Part shown: positions 33,773 to 42,749 of the stretch, in pieces | Position numbering within the stretch: position 1 is the first letter of the stretch | Layout: every line of letters starts with the position of its first letter | Origin: an uncultured Lachnospiraceae bacterium | Lineage (GTDB): Bacteria; Bacillota; Clostridia; Lachnospirales; Lachnospiraceae | Length of the DNA stretch: 64,000 nucleotides | Assembly (NCBI GenBank): GCA_934408585.1 | Contig: CAKRVA010000001.1 | Coordinates: 372,001 to 436,000 of the forward strand | Direction: 5' to 3' | Position numbers and translations under genes: made by a program | Notes under the pieces: generated by a model | The model's input: only the letters and a program-made list of their open reading frames with translations | Told to the model about the DNA's origin: nothing | Databases searched by the model: none

Positions 33773-34093
33773 CTATTCTTTTCGATATGCGTTATACTGC
33801 TCCAAGTCAATGGCCCCAGTAGCCAACATTCTCTCAGACCACAATTGCAACGTTTCTACTGCAACAGAAATCTTTTCCAGTTCCTCCTGAATAAAAATAA
33901 AATCCTGCAGCTCATCTCCCGAAATCCTACCATCCACAGTAATCTCAATCAAACGCTCTTTTTGTCTGCTCATGGAATTCAATGATGAAATAATCTCAAG
34001 CACAATTTGTGAAAGATCTTTTGTTTTTATCTCAGGAACATACTGTTGTCCAATCGGGCATTGATTTGCACAATAGTAATTGCAAAGATTTGG
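33773..34093 (-). pseudogene. C-terminal remnant of an XRE-type regulator
   Basis: The frame is open from a TAG at 34094-34096 to the stop at 33773 and reads PNLCNYYCANQCPIGQQYVP, then LSQIVLEIISSLNSM and RLIEITVDGRISGDELQDF. This is the C-terminal half seen behind the HTH in many Lachnospiraceae XRE regulators, with its Cys cluster. The HTH itself is missing and there is no good start codon (a GTG at 34003 lacks context), so the gene is truncated at the 5' end. Confidence 0.6.
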
Positions 34094-34145
34094 CTACTTA
34101 TATTATAAAGTCTGACCCCTACAAAAGCAATCTTCTAAATACAAA

Positions 34146-34174
34146 TAAAAAGCCGGCAGAAAAATCTGCCGGCC
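34146..34174 (-). terminator. Terminator of the fructan/fructose operon
   Basis: GCCGGCAGA and TCTGCCGGC form a strong GC-rich stem with a short A-rich loop, followed on the minus strand by TTTTTAT. It lies 16 bases after the fructokinase gene. Confidence 0.9.
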
Positions 34175-34189
34175 GGTAAACGGTCATTC

Positions 34190-35152
34190 CTACGAGGAAA
34201 GTCTTTTTAATGTTTCCCATTCTTCCGGTATCGCAAAGATACCGCCTTTTTTTTCAACGCAAAGACTTGCAACTGCATTACCATATCTTGCGAACTCTGC
34301 CAATTCTTCAATCACACATGCGTTAGGCTTTTTACCTGATTTAATAAGCTGGGATACGAAACCGCCCCAGAAAGAATCTCCTGCTCCGGTCGTATCAACC
34401 ACTTTGCTTCGGAATCCGGGCACAATCTGTTTATTGTTTCTGTTGCAGATTAAAACCCCCTTATCACCCAATGTCACTGCCACAATCTGAATTCCTTTGG
34501 AAAGCAGGTAATCTGCAGCTTCCTCTGGTTTCTCATATGGTGTAAGCAAAGCAGTTTCTTCGTCAGACAGTTTCAAAATATCTACCAGGGGAAGAAGTGA
34601 CTGCATTCTATCCATTGCTGTTTTTTTATCCTTCCAAAGTGGCGCTCTGTAATTTGGATCATAAGAAATAATTGCACCTGCTGCCTTTGCGCATTTGACT
34701 GCCTGGAATGTAGTGGTACGCGCCGGCTCATCGGTCAAAGACAACGAACCCACATGGAACACTTCAGCTTCCTGCAACAATTGCCGGTCTACTTCTTTAA
34801 ATCCAAGCATTGTATCTGCTCCCGGCTTTCTTGCAAAAGAAAATGTCCGTTCCCCATTCTCTGCAAGGCTTACAAATGCCAATGTTGTAAATACGTTATC
34901 ATCCAGTACAATTCCTCTGCCTTCAATTCCTTCTTCTTTCACGGTCTTTAAGAGAAATTGCCCATGCATATCGTTTCCCACTTTTCCAATGAATGCGGTA
35001 TGCAACCCTGCTTTCTGAACCGCTACCAGCATATTTACCGGTGCTCCTCCCGGATTTTGTTCAAAAAGGCATGCACCACTTTCCGACTTCCCTGCCGGGG
35101 TAAAATCAATCAGCATTTCTCCTAATGCTACAACTGCATACTTTTTGTTCAT
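34190..35152 (-). CDS. PfkB-family fructokinase
   Basis: The 320-residue ribokinase-fold protein has the N-terminal PfkB signature (GGAPVNMLVAVQKAG), an ATP-site element and the C-terminal signature TTGAGDSFWGGF, in which the Asp is the catalytic base. It would phosphorylate fructose to fructose-6-phosphate, in line with its place as the last gene of an operon with a GH32 fructosidase-like enzyme and a CUT2 sugar transporter. The start at ATG 35152 has AGGAGG 7 bases upstream; an ATG at 35173 precedes that site. Confidence 0.9.
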   Translation of the reverse strand: MNKKYAVVALGEMLIDFTPAGKSESGACLFEQNPGGAPVNMLVAVQKAGLHTAFIGKVGNDMHGQFLLKTVKEEGIEGRGIVLDDNVFTTLAFVSLAENGERTFSFARKPGADTMLGFKEVDRQLLQEAEVFHVGSLSLTDEPARTTTFQAVKCAKAAGAIISYDPNYRAPLWKDKKTAMDRMQSLLPLVDILKLSDEETALLTPYEKPEEAADYLLSKGIQIVAVTLGDKGVLICNRNNKQIVPGFRSKVVDTTGAGDSFWGGFVSQLIKSGKKPNACVIEELAEFARYGNAVASLCVEKKGGIFAIPEEWETLKRLSS

Positions 35153-35195
35153 TCTCACTCCTCCTGCCCACATCCTAACAAGCCAGTTCCAACGA

Positions 35196-36674
35196 TTACT
35201 TTCCGGTTATGGAAATATCATGGAATTCCACCTTGGCATCCTGTGCAAGAAGTCCTGTCTCAAATTCCGGTTTTGCATAAATACGGTAAGTAAATGCAAC
35301 CTGCTCATCCACAAATACTTCTACCATATCCTTATCTACAATCAATTTGATGTCAATGTCTTTTCCTTCTGTTATTTCCAGTGTCTTTTCACAAACTCTT
35401 ATTCCATCCGGTCCCGGATCTGTTGCCGGAGGTACTGCCTGGCAGGACTGTACCCAGAATGGATCCACTCCCATTGGAAGATTAAGGAGTGATACACGCT
35501 GCATTGCCATATCAAATTCCAGCAGCAGGCAGCCACTCGCTTCTTTGTCGGATTTTAAAAGAATTCCAAAATGGTCACAGACCTCTCTCGGCATCACCTT
35601 ACATGTAAGCATGTAACTTTCTTCTTTATGGGAAAGAAAACCATACGAACAGGTACTGATGGAATCAAGTTCTATTGTTGTGCTACCGTATTGTTTTGCA
35701 TTTCCCATAACCGGAAGATACTCCCAGCTGACTGGTCGTTCAAACACATGCTCATATTCCTTAGGAAGCTTAACATTCAGTTCTCCATCCTCGGTAGCTA
35801 CTACCTCATGGGGAACACAGAATGTTCCTCCCCAATACCATTCACCGGTATCACTTCTCTCTGCGCGGTCATGAGCCCATCCAAAGTAAAATCTTCTGCC
35901 ATCCTTATCTGCCATAGACTTTGCAGCATAGAATCTTCTTCCACCGATTCCATCCTTTTTCGGTTTTCTCCATGGACCAAATGGAGATTTTGAAACCCGG
36001 TAAATTGTATTTACAAACTCAGAAAATCTTGAATAAGAAAGATACCAGTTATCTCCCATTTTGTACATTTCCGGACATTCCGGACAGTTGGTATGTCCCG
36101 GAGAATAAATAGGTCCATAATACTCCCAGTTTTTCAAATCCCTGGAGCGATACAGTACCACACATCCTCTTCGGGTGATTGGCATATCCAGTCTTCTCGC
36201 AGAAATCAAAATCCAGTAGCACTGATCCTCTTCATTATAAAATACGTAGGGGTCTCTCCAGTCAAGCTTTTCATATAATTCAATCATCGGTGTAATCACA
36301 GGATTCGCACTGTCCTTTTCCCATGTGATTCCATCTTCACTGGTGGCATGACAAATGGTCTGCTGATATTCTGCACTCAAACAATATCCTGTATAAAAAG
36401 CGTGGTACTTTCCCTCTCCGTAAATTACAGAACCTGTCCATACGCCGGAAGCATCCGGTTCATCTCCTTCTCCGGGATATAATGCAGTTGGAAGTTCCTT
36501 CCAATGCACCAGGTCCTCGGATACACTATGACTCCATGTCGTACGAAGTCTTGCAGGATATACTGTTGTTCCCGGTGGTGATGTCAGTGAAAAAATATGA
36601 TATTTTCCTTCGTGATAAAATGGAATAGCATCTCCTGTTGAATCTGCGAAGGACATTTTACGAAATATTTCCAT
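35196..36674 (-). CDS. GH32-like fructosidase with altered nucleophile motif
   Basis: The 492-residue protein lacks a signal peptide. It has the GH32 transition-state motif RDP (140-142) and the acid/base motif ECPEM (Glu199), and a C-terminal beta-sandwich. The usual first motif WMNDPNG is replaced by DSTGDAIPFYH, in which Asp15 could be the nucleophile; similar 'GDxxPFY' forms exist in divergent GH32 members. It probably cleaves fructose units from imported fructo-oligosaccharides inside the cell. It lies between the transporter permease gene and fructokinase. Confidence 0.85.
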   Translation of the reverse strand: MEIFRKMSFADSTGDAIPFYHEGKYHIFSLTSPPGTTVYPARLRTTWSHSVSEDLVHWKELPTALYPGEGDEPDASGVWTGSVIYGEGKYHAFYTGYCLSAEYQQTICHATSEDGITWEKDSANPVITPMIELYEKLDWRDPYVFYNEEDQCYWILISARRLDMPITRRGCVVLYRSRDLKNWEYYGPIYSPGHTNCPECPEMYKMGDNWYLSYSRFSEFVNTIYRVSKSPFGPWRKPKKDGIGGRRFYAAKSMADKDGRRFYFGWAHDRAERSDTGEWYWGGTFCVPHEVVATEDGELNVKLPKEYEHVFERPVSWEYLPVMGNAKQYGSTTIELDSISTCSYGFLSHKEESYMLTCKVMPREVCDHFGILLKSDKEASGCLLLEFDMAMQRVSLLNLPMGVDPFWVQSCQAVPPATDPGPDGIRVCEKTLEITEGKDIDIKLIVDKDMVEVFVDEQVAFTYRIYAKPEFETGLLAQDAKVEFHDISITGK

Positions 36675-36747
36675 ATGCCTCTATCCAACTGTCTGCAACT
36701 CCTGCAGACAGAACTCCTTTCTTTTGAACTTTATGAGCTTTTGATTT

Positions 36748-37746
36748 TTACTTTACTTTCTTTTTTAAAAGAGCAAGCTTATCTTTCTGTCCATCTAAAA
36801 GAACTGCACATGCAATGATGAGTCCCTTGATAATCAGCTGCCAGTAAGAGGATACTCCTATCAGATTCAATCCGTTTGAAATGATACCAATTACCATTGC
36901 ACCAAAGACAGTTCCACTGATTCTTCCTTTTCCACCTGTCATGGAAGTTCCGCCAAGTACACAGGCTGCAATTGCATCCATTTCATATCCGCTTCCTACG
37001 GATGGCTGACCGGAATACATTCTGGAGCAAAGTACCAGACCTGCAAATGCTGATAAAAATCCGGAAATCGTAAATACAATAATTTCTATTTTCTTAATGG
37101 GTACACCGGATAATCTTGCAGCCTCACGGTTGCCACCAATTGCATATACATACGTACCAAATTTTGTCTTGCTTAAAAGGAAGCTGAAAATAATGATTAA
37201 AACAACCATATAAACAACCGGTAAAGGAATCACATTAAACAAATAGCCGGTTCCAATTGCAATAAAGAACTTATCGGTAATACGTGTGGACTGTCCGCCG
37301 GTATATACATATGCCACACCATTTGCAATGTTCATCATTGCCATTGTAATAATGAATGCAGGCACCTTAAAGTTTGATACAATAAAACCACTGATGAAGC
37401 CAACGAGAGTTCCTACTGCAAGTCCTATTACAATGGCCAATCCAATTGGCAGTCCCTGGTTCACTGCAAGTCCAACCGTCAGTGTACCTGACATTGCAAC
37501 AATCGCACCAACGGACAAATCAATATGTCCCAAAATAATTACCAATGTCATTCCAAGTGCAATATAAGTATTAATTGAAATCTGTCTAAGTACGGAAATG
37601 ATATTGTTCGTTGTTAAGAATTTGTCGGTTGCAAGCGATACCACCACACATATGATGAGCAATACCAAGATAATTCCAATATTTCCTTTTACTACGGAAG
37701 TAATCGGATTATTTTTTAAAATTGAATCTTTCTTCTTCTCGTTCAT
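36748..37746 (-). CDS. CUT2-family sugar ABC transporter permease (RbsC-like)
   Basis: The 332-residue protein has about ten membrane segments and the RbsC-type sequences: GIILVLLIICVVVSLATDKF at the start, ALGMTLVIILGHIDLSVGAI, and AIAACVLGGTSMTGGKG, the loop that contacts the ATPase. It forms the membrane channel for a monosaccharide or small oligosaccharide. The start lies one base after the stop codon of the ATPase gene, showing tight coupling. The operon context suggests fructose or a short fructan as substrate, rather than ribose. Confidence 0.93.
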   Translation of the reverse strand: MNEKKKDSILKNNPITSVVKGNIGIILVLLIICVVVSLATDKFLTTNNIISVLRQISINTYIALGMTLVIILGHIDLSVGAIVAMSGTLTVGLAVNQGLPIGLAIVIGLAVGTLVGFISGFIVSNFKVPAFIITMAMMNIANGVAYVYTGGQSTRITDKFFIAIGTGYLFNVIPLPVVYMVVLIIIFSFLLSKTKFGTYVYAIGGNREAARLSGVPIKKIEIIVFTISGFLSAFAGLVLCSRMYSGQPSVGSGYEMDAIAACVLGGTSMTGGKGRISGTVFGAMVIGIISNGLNLIGVSSYWQLIIKGLIIACAVLLDGQKDKLALLKKKVK

Positions 37747-37747
37747 A

Positions 37748-39247
37748 TTATTCTACTCCTCCTGCAGCATACTTCATAATCTCTTCCTGGGTAAGCTGAT
37801 CTTTTGACAGTTTAGCAACAAGCTTTCCAGCCCTTACCACACAGACGTTATCGCACATGTTGATAATTTCCGGCAATTCGCTGGAAACCATAATGATTGC
37901 AATTCCTTCCTTTGCCAGCTCATTAATTACGGTATAAATTTCAAATTTTGCATTTACATCTACACCTCTGGTTGGTTCATCCAGAATCAACACATCCGGT
38001 TTTGTTGCCAGCCATTTTCCAAGCACTACCTTTTGCTGGTTTCCACCGGAAAGGCTTCCTGCCTGAATTTCAGGAGATGCTGCTTTAATTCGAAGTCGCT
38101 CTCCATAATGATCAATAATCTTTGCACGCTTCTTTTCACTGATTGCAATTCCATTCATACAGAAGCGCAGAGAAGACAGGGTCAGATTAAATGCAACACT
38201 GTTTTCCAGCACCAGTCCCTGTTTCTTTCTGTCTTCCGGAACAAGGGCAATTCCTGCTTTAATTGCCTGCATGGTATTCTTAAAGTGAACTTCTTTTCCA
38301 TCCCGGTAAATACTTCCCTGGGAATATCCTCTTGCTCCAAATACGGTTTCCATGATTTCGCTGCGTCCAGCTCCTACCAGACCTGCAAAACCAAGAATTT
38401 CTCCCTTGTGTACGGAAAAACTTATATCTTCAAAGACGCCGGGACTTGTGAGATTTTTTACCTCAAGTGCTGTTTTTGCATGCTCCATATCACAGTAATC
38501 TCTTACATAGAAGCTTTCCAAATCTCTTCCTACCATCATGGCTACCAGCTCATTCGGGTTTGTTTCCGAGGTCTTTTTTGTTCCAACATATGCGCCATCC
38601 CGAATAACTGTAACTCTGTCCGAAATACGGAAAAGTTCTTCCATTCTATGCGAGATGTAAATAATACTTACTTTTTTCTTTCTTAAATTCTCTATGATTT
38701 CAAATAACTGCTCCACTTCTTCATTAGAAAGGGAAGAAGTCGGCTCATCCATAACAATAAATTTTCCATTAAAGGATACTGCTTTTACAATTTCTACCAT
38801 CTGCTGTTGTGCAATGGTCAGATTCTCTACAATTGTTTCCGCCTTGATATTGACACCAAGAGAGGAAATCATTTTTTCTGCCTGCCGGTTCATTTCTGCA
38901 TAATCGAGTGTTCCGAATTTTGTTTTGATTTCTCTTCCCAGAAACAGGTTCTGTGCCACTGAAAGATATGGAACCAATACAATTTCCTGATGAATAATAC
39001 CAATACCATTCTCTCGTGCTGCAGGAACACCATCAATTTTTACTTCTTTTCCATTTACCTTGATAATGCCGCTGTCCGGTTGATAAATACCTCCAAGGAC
39101 CTTTATCAGTGTTGATTTTCCTGCTCCATTTTCACCGAGCAGAGCATGTACTTCGCCCAATTCAAGGGAAAAATCAATACCGTTCAATGCGTATATTCCG
39201 GCGAAGCTTTTCTTTATCCCTATCATTTCCAAAACTGTTTGTCCCAT
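37748..39247 (-). CDS. CUT2-family sugar ABC transporter ATPase (RbsA-like, duplicated)
   Basis: The 499-residue protein holds two ABC ATPase domains. The first has GENGAGKST, a signature region and a Walker B (FIVMDEPTSSL); the second has a GLVGAGRSE loop, SGGNQQKV and LILDEPTRGVD. In this family the second Walker A is degenerate, as here. It energises sugar import together with the downstream permease and the upstream binding protein. The start is put at ATG 39247 (GGAG 6 bases upstream); a TTG four codons earlier overlaps that site. Confidence 0.94.
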   Translation of the reverse strand: MGQTVLEMIGIKKSFAGIYALNGIDFSLELGEVHALLGENGAGKSTLIKVLGGIYQPDSGIIKVNGKEVKIDGVPAARENGIGIIHQEIVLVPYLSVAQNLFLGREIKTKFGTLDYAEMNRQAEKMISSLGVNIKAETIVENLTIAQQQMVEIVKAVSFNGKFIVMDEPTSSLSNEEVEQLFEIIENLRKKKVSIIYISHRMEELFRISDRVTVIRDGAYVGTKKTSETNPNELVAMMVGRDLESFYVRDYCDMEHAKTALEVKNLTSPGVFEDISFSVHKGEILGFAGLVGAGRSEIMETVFGARGYSQGSIYRDGKEVHFKNTMQAIKAGIALVPEDRKKQGLVLENSVAFNLTLSSLRFCMNGIAISEKKRAKIIDHYGERLRIKAASPEIQAGSLSGGNQQKVVLGKWLATKPDVLILDEPTRGVDVNAKFEIYTVINELAKEGIAIIMVSSELPEIINMCDNVCVVRAGKLVAKLSKDQLTQEEIMKYAAGGVE

Positions 39248-39332
39248 AATAATCTCCAAGCTTTCTTATTTAAATTGCTATTTACACTGCTGCAGACACA
39301 ACAGTGTAAATAGCATGTTTATCTGTTACGGT

Positions 39333-40346
39333 TTACTGCCAATCATTTACCGTTTCTTCTGCTTCCTCTTTTAATACAAGGTGAGAATCAAGGTATACTT
39401 TCTTTTCTTCAATATTGGTATCTCCACCAAGATACTTTGTTGCTGCATTGAATGCGTATTCTGCAATCTGAACCGGAACCTGGCAGGCAACTGCTGTGAA
39501 CTCACCATCTAAGAGAGCCTGCTTTCCATCCGGAGAAGCATCAATACTGTACACACCGATTTCGCCGGTCTTATTAGCAGCCTTAATTGCTGCTGCAGCA
39601 CCAAGTGCAGATGGGTCATTGATACAGAAGAATGCATCCATATCCGGATTTGCTGTCACAATGTCTTCTGCCAGTTTCATAGAAGCATCAAGTGCTGCCT
39701 CACCATCCTGCTGTGCTACGATTGTGAACTTATCTTTGTTTTCTCCCAGACCATCCAGGAAACCATTTACACGGTCTACACAGCTTTCATTGGAGGGGAA
39801 ATCCAGAATTGCAATATTACCGCCATCCGGGTAATCTTTTGCCATCTGCTCACCAACCAGCTGTCCTGCCATATATGCATTTGTTCCTACGAACTGTGTT
39901 ACGAATGTTTCAATATCCTCTTCAATTACTGCTGTATCTACATTGAAAATAGGAATTCCTGCGTCCTTGATTTCTGCAAGTCCAGATGTGATTCCTGCTG
40001 AATCTACCGGAATGATGAATACTGCATCATAACCACTGTTTGCTACGTCAGATAACTGGCTGAGCTGTGTATTCAAATCGTAATCAGGATCAAGACAGGT
40101 ATAGGAAATTCCATTTGCTTCACAGAGTTCTTTTAATTTTGCATCCATGGAGCTTTGGAATGTGTTATTCAATGTGTTTGTGCAAAATGCAAATGATAAA
40201 TCCGATTTTGCTGCAGTTTCTGATGTATCACTACTCTGTACATCCTCTGCAACGGTTTCTGATGAAGCGGAGCCACATCCTGCCAGTAAACCAGCCGTCA
40301 TACATACACAAAGTCCCAATGCCAATAGTTTTTTGATTTTTCTCAT
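39333..40346 (-). CDS. CUT2-family sugar-binding lipoprotein (RbsB-like)
   Basis: The 337-residue protein has a lipoprotein signal peptide with lipobox LAGC (Cys24), a short Ser/Thr/Glu linker and a type 1 periplasmic binding protein fold of the RbsB kind (FAFCTNTLNNTFQSSMDAKL, then GYDAVFIIPVDSAG). It captures the sugar outside the cell and hands it to the permease. It is the first gene of the operon and is transcribed from a promoter with LacI-type operators. GGAGG is 9 bases before the ATG. Confidence 0.93.
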   Translation of the reverse strand: MRKIKKLLALGLCVCMTAGLLAGCGSASSETVAEDVQSSDTSETAAKSDLSFAFCTNTLNNTFQSSMDAKLKELCEANGISYTCLDPDYDLNTQLSQLSDVANSGYDAVFIIPVDSAGITSGLAEIKDAGIPIFNVDTAVIEEDIETFVTQFVGTNAYMAGQLVGEQMAKDYPDGGNIAILDFPSNESCVDRVNGFLDGLGENKDKFTIVAQQDGEAALDASMKLAEDIVTANPDMDAFFCINDPSALGAAAAIKAANKTGEIGVYSIDASPDGKQALLDGEFTAVACQVPVQIAEYAFNAATKYLGGDTNIEEKKVYLDSHLVLKEEAEETVNDWQ

Positions 40347-40391
40347 AATTTTTTACCTCCAGTTTAAAAATAATCTTTTTTGACCTCTTTT

Positions 40392-40485
40392 AAAATTTAC
40401 GTAAATTTTTAGTTTCGTCTTCTGTATTTCATGGCTTCATAATAGTATTTACGTCACTTTTTGTCAATAATTTACGCATATTTTC
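40392..40485 (-). promoter_or_regulatory. Fructan operon promoter with LacI-type operators
   Basis: On the minus strand TTGACA (40462-40467) and TATTAT (40439-40444) are 17 bases apart. A perfect 18-bp palindrome AAAATTTACGTAAATTTT (40392-40409) lies about 30 bases downstream of the start site. Related TTTACG elements lie in the spacer (TTTACGTCA, 40448-40456) and upstream of the -35 (TTTACGCATA, 40471-40480). A CG-centred palindrome is typical of LacI-family operators. Confidence 0.75.
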
Positions 40486-40560
40486 TTTTTATTTGTCGTT
40501 TTGCACAATTTTGTCTATTTTGTTTTATAAAAAGAGGGGATGGAATTTAATTTTTTACGC

Positions 40561-40604
40561 AAAAAATGGAGTCGGTAGACTTTTTTATCTCCGACTCCAT
40601 TATG
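40561..40604 (-). terminator. Terminator of the lacI-type gene
   Basis: AATGGAGTCGG (40565-40575) and CCGACTCCATT (40591-40601) form an 11-bp stem, followed on the minus strand by TTTTTT. It separates the regulator gene from the sugar operon promoter. Confidence 0.9.
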
Positions 40605-40610
40605 TTTTTC

Positions 40611-42620
40611 CTATTTCGTTACAGCATCCGATAATCTATCCGGCATCGTTTCATGGAAAATATCTTTCCATGCCCGGCGCAGCTGTTTTGCCTCTACTAC
40701 ATATGGCTGTACTCCTACATATTTAGGTACTTCTCCACTCACCAATGCTTTTGCAACAACATGTGCTGCCGTTCTTCCCTGTTCATAAGGGCGTTGCGTA
40801 CTCAGCCCCTTTACCATGCCATCTTCCATGCATTGCGCAATCTCATAATCCAAATCCGTTGTAAATACGGCAACATCTTCCCGCTTTAATTCCTTCAGCG
40901 CTTTAATGGCAAGCAACGCAGGTCTGTCCCAACTGATATACAATACTTCAATATCCGGATTTTCTGCAATCATGTCTTTGCATACCTGATATGCATTGGC
41001 AATTTCGCCAAAACTCCGGATTGCAACAATGTCTACATTTTTATAGTATTCTTCCAATGTTTTCTCAGCGGCAGTATCTCTGGCACGTGTACCATAAAAT
41101 GCCGCCCCGTGAATCATAAATCCCACTTTTACATTTTTTCGATTCTTACAGTATTCTCCAATCTGTCGCCCTACATTATTTCCATTCTCCGTTTCATTGA
41201 CCGACACGCAGGAGATATAGCTGTTCATTTCCATATTTTCAGGCACATTACTTAAAAACACAAGTTTGGACACCTTGGATAGTTCCTGAAATTTTTCCCG
41301 CGTTTTCCTATCGTCTACCGGAATTGCAATAACTGCATCCGGCTTTTGGAGATAAATTCCTTCGAGCTGTGCATTCTGGAGTTTGGAATCAAAGTGCGCA
41401 TCCATAACAGATACCACATCAATACCATAATACTCCAGTTCATCCCGAATCCCTTTTTCATGGAGTTCTGCCCAGGATGTTCCGGTATAATGAAACAGAA
41501 TAGCCACCCGATAGTTTCCAATCCGCAGACGATTTTTCTCCTCTTTGGATATAACTATGGATTCCGGTGTCGCTGCTTCTTCCCCAAACGGTCCATTATC
41601 CAGCATTTTGGTAGACTTACGAATCACCAGTTCCACATCTGCATAACAATCCTGCTCGATAACCGTTCCACTATTAATTTTTTCAAACAACATATTCACT
41701 GCACGATTGCTTAATCCCTTTACATCGCGCTTCAAGATTGTCAGCGGAGGATATGTAAGCTCTGACCAGCCTTCATCTCCAAAGCCTACCACAGATACTT
41801 CTTCCGGACATTCTATTCCCAGATTCCGCAGTGCTTTCATCAAATACAAGGTAATACGATTTCCACCGGCTATCACTGCCGTAGGGCGGTAACGTTTCAA
41901 CGCCCGCTGCACATCCATAATGCAGTTTTCCTCTCCGCTTTTCAGATACACATCCGCAATCTGGGCATCCGTGGTATTCATCCGATGTTCTTCCAAAGCC
42001 TTGAGAAAACCAATTATTTTTTCTTCTCTGGTGGTACTCTGGGCATCTTCCAACAGAAATAAGATATTCTTATGTCCGCAGGTAAGCAGGTAATCTGTTC
42101 CCTTAAATATTGCATCCCGGTCACGAAATTCCACTGAATCAATCCCTTCTCCCAGGATATTTCTTTCGGTACAGACAAATGGAATTCCACTGTCGATTAG
42201 TTTTTTATAATTCGCTGCCACATCGCTGACCGGTACGTGAATAATCCCCGCCGTCCGTTTATTTTCTATCAGACCGGAAAGTACCTGATCTTCCTCTTTC
42301 AAATCATCCTGTGTAACGGCAATATAAAACTGATACCCCTGCATGCTCACAAGTTGTTTAAGATACATTACCATCTCCCAATAAATGGTACTTTCTACAC
42401 TCGGAATTACCGCTGCAATAACCGATTGCCGTCCCACGCGAAGCTTACGCTCCTTTTTGGCAATTTTATCCTGATATCCGGTTTCCTGAATAATCTTTTC
42501 AATTTTTTCTACCAATTCCGGACGAACATACCGTGTGCGATTAATCACATGCGAAACCGTTGCAATGGAAACGCCTGCCATGTCTGCAATTTCCTTGATG
42601 GTTATTTTCTGCTTACCCAT
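40611..42620 (-). CDS. LacI-type regulator with a second, RbsB-like sensor domain
   Basis: The 669-residue protein is about twice the length of a usual LacI regulator. Residues 6-25 form the LacI helix-turn-helix (IKEIADMAGVSIATVSHVIN), followed by a hinge and a first type 1 periplasmic-binding-protein domain (about 66-336, ending PPLTILKRDVKGL...). After a linker (340-366) comes a second domain of the same fold (about 368-655) that is closer to sugar-binding proteins (RVAILFHYTGTSWAEL, IYLQKPDAVIAIPV). There is no signal peptide. It probably represses the adjacent fructan operon and may sense two ligands or the same ligand twice. Confidence 0.9.
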   Translation of the reverse strand: MGKQKITIKEIADMAGVSIATVSHVINRTRYVRPELVEKIEKIIQETGYQDKIAKKERKLRVGRQSVIAAVIPSVESTIYWEMVMYLKQLVSMQGYQFYIAVTQDDLKEEDQVLSGLIENKRTAGIIHVPVSDVAANYKKLIDSGIPFVCTERNILGEGIDSVEFRDRDAIFKGTDYLLTCGHKNILFLLEDAQSTTREEKIIGFLKALEEHRMNTTDAQIADVYLKSGEENCIMDVQRALKRYRPTAVIAGGNRITLYLMKALRNLGIECPEEVSVVGFGDEGWSELTYPPLTILKRDVKGLSNRAVNMLFEKINSGTVIEQDCYADVELVIRKSTKMLDNGPFGEEAATPESIVISKEEKNRLRIGNYRVAILFHYTGTSWAELHEKGIRDELEYYGIDVVSVMDAHFDSKLQNAQLEGIYLQKPDAVIAIPVDDRKTREKFQELSKVSKLVFLSNVPENMEMNSYISCVSVNETENGNNVGRQIGEYCKNRKNVKVGFMIHGAAFYGTRARDTAAEKTLEEYYKNVDIVAIRSFGEIANAYQVCKDMIAENPDIEVLYISWDRPALLAIKALKELKREDVAVFTTDLDYEIAQCMEDGMVKGLSTQRPYEQGRTAAHVVAKALVSGEVPKYVGVQPYVVEAKQLRRAWKDIFHETMPDRLSDAVTK

Positions 42621-42749
42621 AAAAGCATCCTCTCTTGTAATATCTGCCTTTTCATACTACTTATAATATTATATATTTCGTAACTCTTTTTCAATTATTT
42701 CTCGCTTTGTTATCTCATTTATTGTATACATTTTCTTTCACCCAGCCAG

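Noticed and set aside
38033..38686. Plus-strand frame of 217 codons
   Set aside because: It is antisense to the sugar ABC ATPase gene and has no start signal.
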